Assembly: GCA_946886075.1 (NCBI GenBank)
Contig: CAMPHR010000029.1
Span: 1-41,093, forward strand
Source of the DNA: an uncultured Novosphingobium sp.
GTDB taxonomy: Bacteria; Pseudomonadota; Alphaproteobacteria; Sphingomonadales; Sphingomonadaceae
DNA length: 41,093 nucleotides
Reading direction: 5' to 3'
Each line of letters begins with the position of its first letter. Position 1 is the first letter of the stretch. Below the pieces are notes generated by a model. That model was not told the origin of the DNA. It did not search any database and worked only from the letters and a program-made list of their open reading frames with translations. This document shows, piece after piece, positions 17,765-26,242 of the stretch. The position numbers and the translations under genes were made by a program.

Positions 17765-18655
17765 ATGGAAAACTATCCTGCCCCCGCCCGCGCGCTGGTC
17801 GCGGAACTCGCCGAAAAGGCCGCAGCCGACCCGTCGCGCGCCATCGCCTATCAAGGTGCGCCGGGCGCAAATTCGCACCTTGCCGCGCTTGGATATGCGC
17901 CGGATTGGGTGCCGCTGCCCTGCTTTGCCTTTGAAGATGCGATCGACGCGGTGCGCAATGGTCAGGCGGCGCGGGCGATCATTCCGATCGAAAACAGCCT
18001 GCATGGGCGCGTTGCCGACATGCATTTCCTGCTGCCCGAATCGGGGCTGCACATCGTTGACGAATATTTCCTGCGCATCCGCCATTGCCTGATGGCGGTG
18101 GATGGCAGTCCGGTCAAAAGCGCGATCAGCCATCCGCAAGCCCTGGGGCAATGCCGCCATTATTTGCGCGAGCGGGGCATTCAGCCGGTCACCTATGCCG
18201 ATACGGCAGGTGCGGCGGCGCTGGTGGCGGAATCGCGCAAGCCCGGCGAGGGCGCGGTGGCGCCCTATCTGGCGGCCGAGCTCTATGGCCTCAAGATGGT
18301 CGCGGAGAATATCGAGGATAGCGACGACAATATGACGCGCTTCCTGGTGCTGTCGCGCGAGCCGCAGATGCCGGAAGCCGACGACACGTCAGTGATGACG
18401 ACATTCCTGTTCGAAGTGAAGAATGTGCCCGCCGCGCTGTACAAGGCGATGGGCGGTTTTGCGACGAACGGCGTCAACATGACGAAGCTGGAAAGCTACC
18501 AGCGGGGCGCGAGCTTCGCTGCGACCGAGTTTTTCTGCGACATCGAAGGCATGCCGGGCGATCCCGCCGTCGATCGGGCACTCGCCGAGCTGGAATTCCA
18601 CAGCAAGTGGGTGCGGATGCTGGGCAGCTATCGGCAGGCCCGGCCGCGGACTTGA
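17765..18655 (+). CDS. pheA: Prephenate dehydratase
   Basis: A 296-residue monofunctional enzyme that converts prephenate to phenylpyruvate in phenylalanine synthesis. The catalytic domain begins with IAYQGAPGANSHLAALGY (~27-44) and contains ARAIIPIENSLHGRVADMH and the YADTAGAAALVAE segment. The Thr-Arg-Phe near DDNMTRFLVLSRE is the expected catalytic TRF motif. A C-terminal ACT domain (TTFLFEVKNVPAALYKAMG ... VNMTKLESYQ) should give feedback control by phenylalanine. ATG 17765 gives the usual length; the frame stays open upstream without a family match. The 186-bp gap to the cytochrome gene must hold both promoters. Confidence 0.95.
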   Translation: MENYPAPARALVAELAEKAAADPSRAIAYQGAPGANSHLAALGYAPDWVPLPCFAFEDAIDAVRNGQAARAIIPIENSLHGRVADMHFLLPESGLHIVDEYFLRIRHCLMAVDGSPVKSAISHPQALGQCRHYLRERGIQPVTYADTAGAAALVAESRKPGEGAVAPYLAAELYGLKMVAENIEDSDDNMTRFLVLSREPQMPEADDTSVMTTFLFEVKNVPAALYKAMGGFATNGVNMTKLESYQRGASFAATEFFCDIEGMPGDPAVDRALAELEFHSKWVRMLGSYRQARPRT

Positions 18656-18659
18656 TAGG

Positions 18660-19424
18660 GTGACGGGCCGGGTGGTGCCGCTTATAGTCGATCCCATGCT
18701 GGCCGCGATCCTTCTTTCCGCTCTTGCCATGAGCGCGATCGTGGCGGTGCGTTACCTTATCACCAGTGGTGGCTTTGCGCTGGCGACCCGCGTGCGGCAG
18801 CCGGGGCTTTATGCGGAGCTCGACCCCCAGATCCGGCGGGAGATTGCATGGTCGCTGGCGTCCGCATTGATATACGGCATTCCGGCGGGCGTGGTCGCCT
18901 GGGGATGGCAGGCGCAAGGGTGGACGCGCATTTACACCGATGCGAGCGCCTATCCGCTCTGGTATCTGCCGGTTTCGGTGCTGCTCTACCTCGCGGCGCA
19001 TGACAGCTGGTTTTACTGGACGCATCGCTGGATGCACCAGCCGCGCCTGTTCCGTGCTGCCCATGCGGTGCATCATGCGAGCCGTCCGCCCACGGCCTGG
19101 GCAGCGATGAGCTTTCACCCATGGGAGGCGTTGAGCGGCGCGATCGTCATTCCGGCGCTCGTCTTCCTGATCCCGATCCATGTCGCCGCGCTGGGATGCG
19201 TGCTGACGATCATGACGGTGATGGGCGTGTCCAACCATATGGGGTGGGAGATGTTCCCGCGCTGGATGGTGCAGGGGCGGGCGGGACAGTGGCTGATCAC
19301 GGCCAGCCATCATCAGCGGCATCATGAACAATATGGTTGCAATTACGGGCTGTATTTCCGGGTGTGGGACCGGCTGTGCGGGACGGACCGGGGATTGGGC
19401 GAGTTCAAGAAAGGGCGTCGATGA
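18660..19424 (+). CDS. Fatty acid hydroxylase / sterol desaturase superfamily membrane enzyme
   Basis: A 254-residue integral membrane di-iron enzyme. The histidine clusters are all present: HDSWFYWTHRWMH (114-126), HAVHH (135-139) and HHQRHH (217-222), with NHMGWE near 192. Four or so hydrophobic spans surround them. Relatives hydroxylate or desaturate fatty acids, sterols or carotenoids; the substrate cannot be read from this sequence. The likely start is GTG 18660, four bases after the pheA stop, although ATG 18696 is also possible. The DUF2141 gene starts within its stop codon (ATGA), so the two are probably functionally linked. Confidence 0.88.
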   Translation: MTGRVVPLIVDPMLAAILLSALAMSAIVAVRYLITSGGFALATRVRQPGLYAELDPQIRREIAWSLASALIYGIPAGVVAWGWQAQGWTRIYTDASAYPLWYLPVSVLLYLAAHDSWFYWTHRWMHQPRLFRAAHAVHHASRPPTAWAAMSFHPWEALSGAIVIPALVFLIPIHVAALGCVLTIMTVMGVSNHMGWEMFPRWMVQGRAGQWLITASHHQRHHEQYGCNYGLYFRVWDRLCGTDRGLGEFKKGRR

Positions 19425-19858
19425 GGGGGAAGTTGCTGCTGCTGGCGGGGGCGTTGATGATTTTGCCGGGCGCTGCTCCGCTGGACCCGTCCCAGCCGCT
19501 TAGCATCACCGTCGAAGGGCTGCGGTCGATGAAGGGCAATCTGCTCATCTGCGTGTCGCGGACGGCGGCCTATTTTCCCGATTGCAGCAAGGATCCGCAA
19601 AAGCGCCACCTGGTCGTCCCCGCGACGGCCGCGGCAATTCCCTTAGGGGAAATGGGACCGGGCACTTATGCCGTCGCGATCATCCATGATGAGAATGGCA
19701 ACGGGAAGCTCGACACCTTTGCTGGCATCCCGCGCGAGGGCGTGGGCTTTTCCCGCAACCCGGCGATCCGCTTTGGCGCGCCCAGCTTCAAATCGGCGCA
19801 ATTCACTATGGCCGGATCAGCGGCTCGTCAGACCATAAAGATCAAATATTTCCTCTAA
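19421..19858 (+). CDS. DUF2141 domain protein, exported
   Basis: A 145-residue protein with a signal peptide (KLLLLAGALMILPGAAP) and a DUF2141 domain: the LRSMKGNLLICVSRT start, GTYAVAIIHDENGNGKLD in the middle, and GIPREGVGFSRNPAIRFGAP near the end. The NGNGKLD segment looks like a metal- or Ca-binding turn. The family has no firmly established function. The start overlaps the stop of the hydroxylase gene, indicating co-translation. Confidence 0.88.
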   Translation: MRGKLLLLAGALMILPGAAPLDPSQPLSITVEGLRSMKGNLLICVSRTAAYFPDCSKDPQKRHLVVPATAAAIPLGEMGPGTYAVAIIHDENGNGKLDTFAGIPREGVGFSRNPAIRFGAPSFKSAQFTMAGSAARQTIKIKYFL

Positions 19859-19931
19859 TTGATGTTAAGCGGAACCGTAATGGCAGCGAAACATTTTAGG
19901 CGCTGACCATATTCGTGGGAACAGGGGAATT

Positions 19932-20774
19932 ATGAACCATCGTCAGATATTGTCCGCGGGCCTCGCCTTTATTGCGCTGGGCTCCGCCAGCACGGCTTTT
20001 GCGCAAGTAGAGGACAGCAATGTGCTGACGGTCGGGGTCGGCGCTGGCATCATTCCAAGCTATGAAGGGTCGGACGACTATCGCGTGATCCCTGTTCCGC
20101 AGCTGCGCGGCAAGGTGAGCGACTTTGCCTTCTGGACGCGGGGCCCGAGCCTCTATTTCGACGTCATTCCGAACCGTGGGCAGGATATCGATCTTCAGCT
20201 GGGGCCGATTGCTGGCGTCCGCTTCGACCGGTCCAGCATCAAGAATATCAAGGATGACGCGGTGCGGGCGCTGGGCGAGCGTGATGTGGCGGTGGAGCTG
20301 GGCGGCTTTGTCGGCATTGGCAAGACCGGCATCATCACCAGCGACTATGACAATCTGTCGGTGCGCGTGTCCATGACGAAGGACGTTGCGGGGGCGCATG
20401 GCAGCTATATTGTGACGCCTGCCATCGAATATTTCACCCCGCTTTCGACGCGCAGCTTCGTGGGGCTGGGTGTTTCGGCGGACTATGTCGGCAAGAAATA
20501 TGGCCGCTATTATTATGATGTCGATGCAGCGGGGGCTTTTGCGTCCGGCTTGCCCGAATATTCGCGCGCGGGCGAAGGCTCGGGCTTCAAGAAGATCGGC
20601 GTCAACCTGACCGGCGGCGTGTCCTTGTCGGGTGACATTCGCAAGGGCTGGGCCTTGTTCGCGCTCGGTGGTTATTCGCGCATGCTGGGCGACTATGCGG
20701 ACTCGCCCGTTGTGAGCATCGCGGGTTCGAAGAACCAGTGGGTGGGCGCGGTCGGCGTCGGCTATACCTTCTGA
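19932..20774 (+). CDS. MipA/OmpV family outer membrane protein
   Basis: A 280-residue beta-barrel protein. The signal peptide ends in STAFA before Q25. MipA/OmpV features include VGVGAGIIPSYEGSDDYRV, the FWTRGPSLYFDVIP region, LQLGPIAGVRFDRS, and the terminal GAVGVGYTF with an aromatic last residue, as outer-membrane barrels require. AGGGGA lies just before the ATG. The MltA-interacting role of MipA in E. coli need not apply here. It follows the DUF2141 gene by 73 bp with no obvious terminator between. Confidence 0.92.
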   Translation: MNHRQILSAGLAFIALGSASTAFAQVEDSNVLTVGVGAGIIPSYEGSDDYRVIPVPQLRGKVSDFAFWTRGPSLYFDVIPNRGQDIDLQLGPIAGVRFDRSSIKNIKDDAVRALGERDVAVELGGFVGIGKTGIITSDYDNLSVRVSMTKDVAGAHGSYIVTPAIEYFTPLSTRSFVGLGVSADYVGKKYGRYYYDVDAAGAFASGLPEYSRAGEGSGFKKIGVNLTGGVSLSGDIRKGWALFALGGYSRMLGDYADSPVVSIAGSKNQWVGAVGVGYTF

Positions 20775-20856
20775 TCTTGTGCGGACAGGGTGACGCCCCA
20801 CATAAGGCGCTGTATGGAGGCGGCACCCAACCGCAGCAAGGCAGGAGATTACGGCA

Positions 20857-21768
20857 GTGGCGACCCTAGGAATGAGCGACACCGATAAGGCAGCGGTGGA
20901 GGCGTTCCGCCGCGACGTCGTCGATCCGTCGCGCACCAGCCTGGTCATCGTCGATTTCTGGGCGGAATGGTGCGGGCCGTGCAAGCAGCTGACGCCCGTC
21001 ATCGAGAAGGTCTGTGCCGAGTATGAGCCCAAGGGCGTCAAGCTGGTCAAGATCAACGTCGATGAGAATAAGTTCATCGCCGCGCAGTTCCGCGTCCAGT
21101 CGATCCCGACCGTCTATGCCGTGTTCCAGGGCCAGCCAGTCGCTGACCTGAGCCAGGCGCGAACCGAGGGGCAGCTGAAGCAATATCTCGACCAGTTGCT
21201 GGCGCAGTTGCCGATCGAATCGGACGAGAAGGCGCAGCTTGAAGAGATCGCGCCGCTTATCGAAATGGGTGAGGAACTGCTGGCGGGAGGCGAGCCTGAC
21301 CGGGCGCTTTCCGTGTTCGAGCAGATCGGCCAGATGGTGCCCGACAATGCCGATGTGGCGTCGGGCCATGCGCGCGCTCTGGTGGCGCTGGCGCGCCTGG
21401 ATGAGGCGGAGGCGGTGCTTGCGGCGCTGCCAGCGGACCTCGCCAAGGATCAGGCGGTGGACCGCGCTCGCGCCGCGATTGCGTTGGCGCGGGATGCAAA
21501 GCCGGTTGCGGATTTGTCCGGCATCGAGGCGAAGGTTGCCGCCAATCCCGACGATCATGACGCCCGCTTCGAACTGGCTGGTGGCCTGATGGCCAATGGC
21601 GATCGCGACCGCGCGGCCGAGGAATTGCTGGAAATCGTCCGCCGTGACCGGGAATGGAATGACGGCGCGGCGAAGGCGCAGCTGCTGAAGCTGTTCGAAG
21701 CGACTGGCCTTGAGGACCCGTGGGTCGCGGGGCAGCGGCGCAAATTGTCGCAAATCCTCTTTTCCTGA
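20857..21768 (+). CDS. cnoX: Thioredoxin-TPR protein CnoX (YbbN)
   Basis: A 303-residue cytosolic protein. Residues ~12-120 form a thioredoxin domain with DFWAEWCGPCKQLTPVIEKV and the CGPC active site (C39, C42), plus the cis-proline loop VQSIPTVYAVFQG. The rest is helical TPR-like repeat (EEIAPLIEMGEELLAGGEPD, then GHARALVALARLDEAEAVL and FELAGGLMANGDRDRAAEELL). E. coli CnoX is a redox-protective holdase that works with GroEL. Unlike E. coli CnoX, which as I recall has SxxC, this one has an intact CGPC and could be a real oxidoreductase. GTG start with AGGAG upstream. The LON gene follows after 11 bp. Confidence 0.92.
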   Translation: MATLGMSDTDKAAVEAFRRDVVDPSRTSLVIVDFWAEWCGPCKQLTPVIEKVCAEYEPKGVKLVKINVDENKFIAAQFRVQSIPTVYAVFQGQPVADLSQARTEGQLKQYLDQLLAQLPIESDEKAQLEEIAPLIEMGEELLAGGEPDRALSVFEQIGQMVPDNADVASGHARALVALARLDEAEAVLAALPADLAKDQAVDRARAAIALARDAKPVADLSGIEAKVAANPDDHDARFELAGGLMANGDRDRAAEELLEIVRRDREWNDGAAKAQLLKLFEATGLEDPWVAGQRRKLSQILFS

Positions 21769-21779
21769 CGGCGCGGCCG

Positions 21780-22391
21780 GTGAACCGCGCCCGCGTCTCG
21801 ATCTTTCCTCTGCCGGGAGCCTTGTTGCTGCCGGGCATGGATTTGCCGCTGCATATATTCGAGCCGCGCTACCGGGCGATGATCCATGATGCGATGGCGC
21901 GCGACCGGCGCATCGGCATGATCCAGCCGCGCGGGGAAGGGGCCAAGCCCGCGCTTTATGATGTCGGCTGCCTTGGCCGCATCAGCGAGTTCGAAGTGCT
22001 GGATGACGGGCGTTTCAACATCATATTGGAAGGGCTGGCGCGCTTCCGGGTGATCCGCGAACTGGACGTCACCACGCAGTTTCGCCAGATCGAGGCGGAT
22101 GTCGAGCAGGCGCCGGAGGATGAGGTGCTGCACGCGGTCGAACGTGCGGCGCTGGAGCAGGAATCGCGGCGTTTCGCCGAAGCGCTTGGCTATGTGGTCG
22201 ACTGGACTGCCGTGTCGCGGCTTGACGACATGTCGCTGGTGAACGGCATCGCCCAGATCGCGCCATTTGATCCTGCGGCCAAGCAGACCCTGCTGGAAGC
22301 GGACACATTGAGCGAGCGATGCGATCGGATCATCCAGCTGATGCAGATTTTCGGCCGGATGGAGCCCGACGGCGGGGCGACGATGCAGTGA
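21780..22391 (+). CDS. LON substrate-binding domain protein (LonN only)
   Basis: A 203-residue protein consisting only of the N-terminal substrate-binding domain of Lon protease: VSIFPLPGALLLPGMDLPLH, IFEPRYRAMIHDAMARDRRI, GCLGRISEFEVLDDGRFNI, LEGLARFRVIREL. There is no AAA+ or protease part. Such free-standing domains are common in proteobacteria next to CnoX-like genes; their role is uncertain. GTG 21780 places the PLPG motif about 11 residues from the start, as is usual. It overlaps the Trm112-like gene by 4 nt. Confidence 0.9.
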   Translation: MNRARVSIFPLPGALLLPGMDLPLHIFEPRYRAMIHDAMARDRRIGMIQPRGEGAKPALYDVGCLGRISEFEVLDDGRFNIILEGLARFRVIRELDVTTQFRQIEADVEQAPEDEVLHAVERAALEQESRRFAEALGYVVDWTAVSRLDDMSLVNGIAQIAPFDPAAKQTLLEADTLSERCDRIIQLMQIFGRMEPDGGATMQ

Positions 22392-22561
22392 GCGCCACGA
22401 TCGACGATTATCTGCTGAGCAAGCTGGTGTGTCCGGTGACGCGGACGCCGTTGCGCTGGGATGCGGAGCGGAGCGAACTGGTGTCGGAGGCGGCTGGCCT
22501 CGCCTTTCCGGTGCGCGATGGGGTTCCGGTGCTGGTCGTGCGGGAAGCGCGGGAGCTCTAA
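22388..22561 (+). CDS. Trm112 / UPF0434-like small protein
   Basis: A 57-residue protein: LLSKLVCPVTRTPLRWD at the start and GLAFPVRDGVPVLVVREAREL at the end, the Trm112-family pattern. The first CP pair is present, but the second zinc-ligand pair typical of eukaryotic Trm112 is absent, as in many bacterial members. Eukaryotic relatives activate methyltransferases; the bacterial role is open. The GTG start lies in the stop of the LON gene (GTGA). Confidence 0.85.
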   Translation: MSATIDDYLLSKLVCPVTRTPLRWDAERSELVSEAAGLAFPVRDGVPVLVVREAREL

Positions 22562-22566
22562 CCTTT

Positions 22567-22645
22567 CGTCATCCCAGCGAACGCTGGGATCTCAGGAGGA
22601 GTCGGGCAGCGGGGGCCTGAGACCCCAGCCTGCGCTGGGGTGACG
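22567..22645. repeat. Inverted repeat of the CGTCATCCCAGC family, copy 3
   Basis: CGTCATCCCAGCGAACGCTGGGATCTC on the left faces GAGACCCCAGCCTGCGCTGGGGTGACG on the right. It lies between convergent genes and may serve as a terminator for one or both. Confidence 0.8.
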
Positions 22646-22674
22646 ACGGATGAGTGGCGTGGAGGTTTTCGGAC

Positions 22675-23307
22675 TTAGGATTTCAGCGCTGCCTCGATCA
22701 GACCGCGCGCTTCCTTGCTGTTCCAGTCCATCGCGCCGACGACGCGCAGCATTTCCTTCCCTTCCCGGTCGTACAGTACGGTCGTCGGCAACATGCCGGT
22801 GGCATAGTGGAAGCCGAACTGGTTTTCCGGATCGATGAAGCTTTTGAGGTGCGGCAGCGAGTGCTTGGCCAGGAAAGGCTTCACCGCGCTTTCGCCTTGG
22901 CTGTCCTGCGAGATGATGAGGACGGCCAGGCCCTTTGGTGCATAGGCCTTTGCCACGGCATCGAGCGTGGGCATTTCCGCCACGCAGGGCGCGCACCATG
23001 TGGCCCACAGGTTCACCAACACTGGTTTGCCCGCGAAATCTTGCAGGGTTGCATCCGTGCCGTCGGGACCTGCGATCGAGAAATTCGGGGCGGCGGTGCC
23101 AGCCTTCGACCGGTCGAGCGTGTAGCTGAAATCGCCCTTGCCCCTTTGCGGGGTGGCTGCACCCTCTCTTGGCGCCTCGCCGCTTGTCGGCGGGACTTGC
23201 GCGCTGCTATTGGCTTGATCTTGCCCCGCGCCCGGCGATTGCCTATCGCACGCGCCGAGGCCAGCCAGCAGGAGCAGAGTCATTACGCAGGGCAAGAACG
23301 ATCGCAC
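22675..23307 (-). CDS. TlpA-type thioredoxin-like lipoprotein
   Basis: A 210-residue periplasmic thiol-disulfide protein. With the GTG start at 23307 it has a compact lipoprotein signal ([19 protein letters not shown], lipidated Cys20), then a Gln/Pro/Gly-rich linker and a thioredoxin fold from ~70: [31 protein letters not shown] (active site C105-A-P-C108), [18 protein letters not shown] and the cis-proline [13 protein letters not shown]. Relatives keep cytochrome c or other periplasmic thiols reduced. The GTG is preferred because GGAG lies nine bases before it; ATG 23328, overlapping the argH start, and ATG 23283 are alternatives. It is divergent from argH with almost no spacer. Confidence 0.88.
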   Translation of the reverse strand: MRSFLPCVMTLLLLAGLGACDRQSPGAGQDQANSSAQVPPTSGEAPREGAATPQRGKGDFSYTLDRSKAGTAAPNFSIAGPDGTDATLQDFAGKPVLVNLWATWCAPCVAEMPTLDAVAKAYAPKGLAVLIISQDSQGESAVKPFLAKHSLPHLKSFIDPENQFGFHYATGMLPTTVLYDREGKEMLRVVGAMDWNSKEARGLIEAALKS

Positions 23308-23326
23308 GGGAGACGGCTCCAACAGC

Positions 23327-24694
23327 ATGTGGGGCGGACGCTTCGCAGCGGGCCCGGCTTCGGTCATGCGCGAGATAAATGCCTCCATCCCGTTCGACAA
23401 GCGATTGTGGAAGCAGGATATCGCAGGGTCGAAGGCGCATGTCGCGATGCTGGCCAAGCAGGGCATCGTTTCGGCGGAGGACGCGCAGGCGATCACCCAG
23501 GGGCTCGACACGATTGCGGCCGAATATGAAGCCAATGGCGTGCCGGTGAATTTGGACCTGGAAGACATCCACATGGTCACGGAGTCGCGGCTGGCCGAGT
23601 TGATCGGTCCGACGGCGGGGCGGCTGCACACGGCGCGGTCGCGCAATGATCAGGTGGCGACGGACTTTCGCCTGTGGGTGCGCGACGCGATCGATGAGGT
23701 GGCGGCGGGGCTTGAGGCGTTGCAACAGGCGCTGCTGGCCCGTGCGGAGGAGCATGCCGATGCGGTGATGCCGGGCTTCACGCACCTTCAGTCCGCACAG
23801 CCGGTGACGCTGGGCCATCATCTAATGGCCTATTTCGAGATGATCCGCCGCGACCGCAGCCGCTTTGCCGATGCGCGTGAGCGGCTGAATGAGTGTCCGC
23901 TGGGCGCGGCGGCGCTCGCGGGGACCGGCTTTCCGATCGATCGTCATGCGACGGCGGCGGCGCTGGGCTTTGCCAAGCCGACCGACAACAGCCTCGACAG
24001 CGTGAGCGACCGGGACTTCGCGCTCGACTATCTGATGGCGGCGACGCAATGCAGCCTGCATTTGTCGCGCCTTGCCGAAGAATTCATCATCTGGGCGAGC
24101 CAGCCCTTCGGCTTTGTGAAGCTGCCCGACGCCTATTCGACCGGCAGCTCGATCATGCCGCAGAAGCGCAACCCTGACGCTGCCGAACTGGTGCGCGGCC
24201 ATGCCGGGCGGATCATGGGCTGCATGAATGCGCTGTGCGTGACGATGAAAGGCCTGCCGCTCGCTTATTCGAAGGACATGCAGGACGACAAGCCGCCGGT
24301 GTTCGAGGCGCATGACCTGCTTGGCCTTTCGATCGCGGCAATGACGGGGATGATCGAGACGGTGACGTTCCGCACCGACCGCATGCGCGGCCTTGCCGAG
24401 AGCGGCTTTGCTACCGCCACCGACTTGGCCGACTGGCTGGTGCGGGAGGCCAATGTGCCGTTCCGTGAAGCGCATCACATCACCGGTCGCGCGGTCGCGG
24501 CGGCAGAGAGCGCGGGCACGCCGCTCGCCGACCTGCCGATCGAGACGCTCAAAGCCATTGACGCCCGTATCGATGAGCGCATCTATGCCGTGCTGACGGT
24601 CGATGCATCGGTCGCCAGCCGCAAGAGCCATGGCGGCACCGCGCCCGATCAGGTCCGCGCGCGGATCGCCCAAGCGCGGGAGAAGACGGCATGA
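23327..24694 (+). CDS. argH: Argininosuccinate lyase
   Basis: A 455-residue cytosolic enzyme that splits argininosuccinate to arginine and fumarate. The family start [20 protein letters not shown] is complete. [20 protein letters not shown], the [20 protein letters not shown] segment and the catalytic serine loop [19 protein letters not shown] follow in order. The reading frame has no alternative start upstream, so translation begins at this ATG, which has no well-placed Shine-Dalgarno. The LptM-like gene overlaps its stop (ATGA). Its promoter must lie within the start of the divergent TlpA gene. Confidence 0.96.
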   Translation: MWGGRFAAGPASVMREINASIPFDKRLWKQDIAGSKAHVAMLAKQGIVSAEDAQAITQGLDTIAAEYEANGVPVNLDLEDIHMVTESRLAELIGPTAGRLHTARSRNDQVATDFRLWVRDAIDEVAAGLEALQQALLARAEEHADAVMPGFTHLQSAQPVTLGHHLMAYFEMIRRDRSRFADARERLNECPLGAAALAGTGFPIDRHATAAALGFAKPTDNSLDSVSDRDFALDYLMAATQCSLHLSRLAEEFIIWASQPFGFVKLPDAYSTGSSIMPQKRNPDAAELVRGHAGRIMGCMNALCVTMKGLPLAYSKDMQDDKPPVFEAHDLLGLSIAAMTGMIETVTFRTDRMRGLAESGFATATDLADWLVREANVPFREAHHITGRAVAAAESAGTPLADLPIETLKAIDARIDERIYAVLTVDASVASRKSHGGTAPDQVRARIAQAREKTA

Positions 24695-24951
24695 GGATCG
24701 CGATCAGCCGGAAAGCCGCTTTCGCCCTGCTGGCGCTGGGGCTTGCAGCCTGTGGCGGACGCCAGCCGCTGAAGCCGGTCGAGGGGCAGAAAATGCCTGC
24801 GGTGCCGGTGGGCGCGGCGGCTGCCCCGACTGCGCAGCAGCTGATGACCCCATCCATGCAGTCGCGGCCGGAACGCAGCGTTGATATTCTTTCGCAATCG
24901 GAAGAGCGCAAGGATGATCCGTTCGATCTGCCGCCTGAAAACCAGCCTTGA
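24691..24951 (+). CDS. Small lipoprotein, LptM (YifL)-like
   Basis: An 86-residue lipoprotein. The signal [13 protein letters not shown] ends in lipidated Cys21, followed directly by [11 protein letters not shown]. That pattern (CG-x-x-x-PL-x-P), together with its position between argH and lysA, matches LptM, the small lipoprotein that helps assemble the LPS translocon LptDE and is found before lysA/dapF in many proteobacteria. The rest is disordered-looking and acidic at the end ([17 protein letters not shown]). The homology is by pattern and context only. It overlaps argH by 4 nt; lysA follows 25 bp later. Confidence 0.75.
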   Translation: MRIAISRKAAFALLALGLAACGGRQPLKPVEGQKMPAVPVGAAAAPTAQQLMTPSMQSRPERSVDILSQSEERKDDPFDLPPENQP

Positions 24952-24976
24952 TACGCTTCGCTAGGACAGACAAGCC

Positions 24977-26242
24977 TTGGACCATTTCGACTATGTGAAC
25001 GGCGCCATGCATGTGGAGCAGGTGCCGATGGCCGACATCGCGCAGGCGGTGGGAACGCCGGTCTATATCTATTCGACGGCGACATTGACGCGGCACGTCA
25101 ATGTCTTTCGCGACGCGCTGTCGCGGCTGGACGATCCGCTGATCGCTTTTGCGGTCAAGGCCAATCCCAACGGCGCGGTGCTGGCGACGCTGGCGAAGTT
25201 GGGCCTCGGCGCGGACGTGGTTTCGGGCGGCGAACTGCTGCGTGCGGTGGCGGCAGGCATCCCGGCCAATCGCATCGTCTTTTCGGGCGTCGGCAAGACG
25301 GCGGACGAGATGCGGCTGGCGCTGGAGCATGGCATTTTCCAGTTCAACCTGGAAAGCGAGCCGGAGGCGGAGATGCTGTCCGAAGTTGCGCTTTCGATGG
25401 GGAAGACGGCACCCGTCGCCTATCGCATCAACCCCGATGTGGACGCAGGCACCCACGCCAAGATTTCGACGGGCAAGTCCGAGAACAAGTTCGGCATTCC
25501 CTATGATCGGGCGCTGGAAAGCTATGCCGCTGCCCGAAATCTGCCGGGATTGGATGTGCAGGGTGTCGCGGTTCACATCGGTAGCCAGCTGACCGACCTT
25601 GCCCCGCTTGAGGCGGCCTTCGTCAAGGTTGGCGCGCTGATCGAGAGGCTGCGCGCCGAGGGGCATGCCATCCGCACCGCCGATCTGGGCGGCGGGCTCG
25701 GCGTTCCCTATGATCCATCGCTGCCCGTGCCGCCGCTGCCGCAAGCCTATGGCGAGATGGTGACGCGGGTGACGCAGGGCTGGAATGTGCGGCTGATGTT
25801 CGAGCCCGGCCGGGTCATTGTCGGCAATGCGGGCGCGCTGCTGTCGCGCGTGGTACGGGTCAAGCAGGGTGCGCAGGCGCCGTTCGTCATTGTCGACGCG
25901 GCGATGAATGACCTGATGCGGCCCAGCCTTTATGATGCCTGGCATGATATTCGCGCGGTTGATCCTTCCGGCGCGCGGGAGACTGCCAATGTCGTGGGCC
26001 CGGTGTGCGAGACCGGAGATACCTTTGCCATGCATCGCGACATGGATGTGGTGCAGGCGGGCGATCTGGTCGCCTTCATGACGGCGGGCGCATATGGCGC
26101 GACGATGGCGGGCACCTATAACAGCCGCCCGCTGACGCCCGAGGTGCTGGTGTCCGGCGACAAATGGGCGGTGGTTCGTGCCCGTCCGCCGATCGAGGCG
26201 CTGATCGAAGCGGACCAGATCCCGGACTGGGTGCTGGGCTGA
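24977..26242 (+). CDS. lysA: Diaminopimelate decarboxylase
   Basis: A 421-residue PLP enzyme that makes lysine from meso-diaminopimelate. FAVKANPNGAVLATL carries the PLP lysine (K~58). GADVVSGGELLRAVAAG, KISTGKSENKFGI, HIGSQL, the DLGGGLGV phosphate loop, FEPGRVIVGNAG, the GPVCETGDTFA motif with the second-subunit cysteine, and AYGATMAGTYNSRPLTPEV are all present. The start is an uncommon TTG at 24977, with AGGA ten bases upstream; it gives the normal N-terminus (DHFDYVNGAMHVEQV). The next gene starts on the last base of the stop codon (TGATG). Confidence 0.96.
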   Translation: MDHFDYVNGAMHVEQVPMADIAQAVGTPVYIYSTATLTRHVNVFRDALSRLDDPLIAFAVKANPNGAVLATLAKLGLGADVVSGGELLRAVAAGIPANRIVFSGVGKTADEMRLALEHGIFQFNLESEPEAEMLSEVALSMGKTAPVAYRINPDVDAGTHAKISTGKSENKFGIPYDRALESYAAARNLPGLDVQGVAVHIGSQLTDLAPLEAAFVKVGALIERLRAEGHAIRTADLGGGLGVPYDPSLPVPPLPQAYGEMVTRVTQGWNVRLMFEPGRVIVGNAGALLSRVVRVKQGAQAPFVIVDAAMNDLMRPSLYDAWHDIRAVDPSGARETANVVGPVCETGDTFAMHRDMDVVQAGDLVAFMTAGAYGATMAGTYNSRPLTPEVLVSGDKWAVVRARPPIEALIEADQIPDWVLG

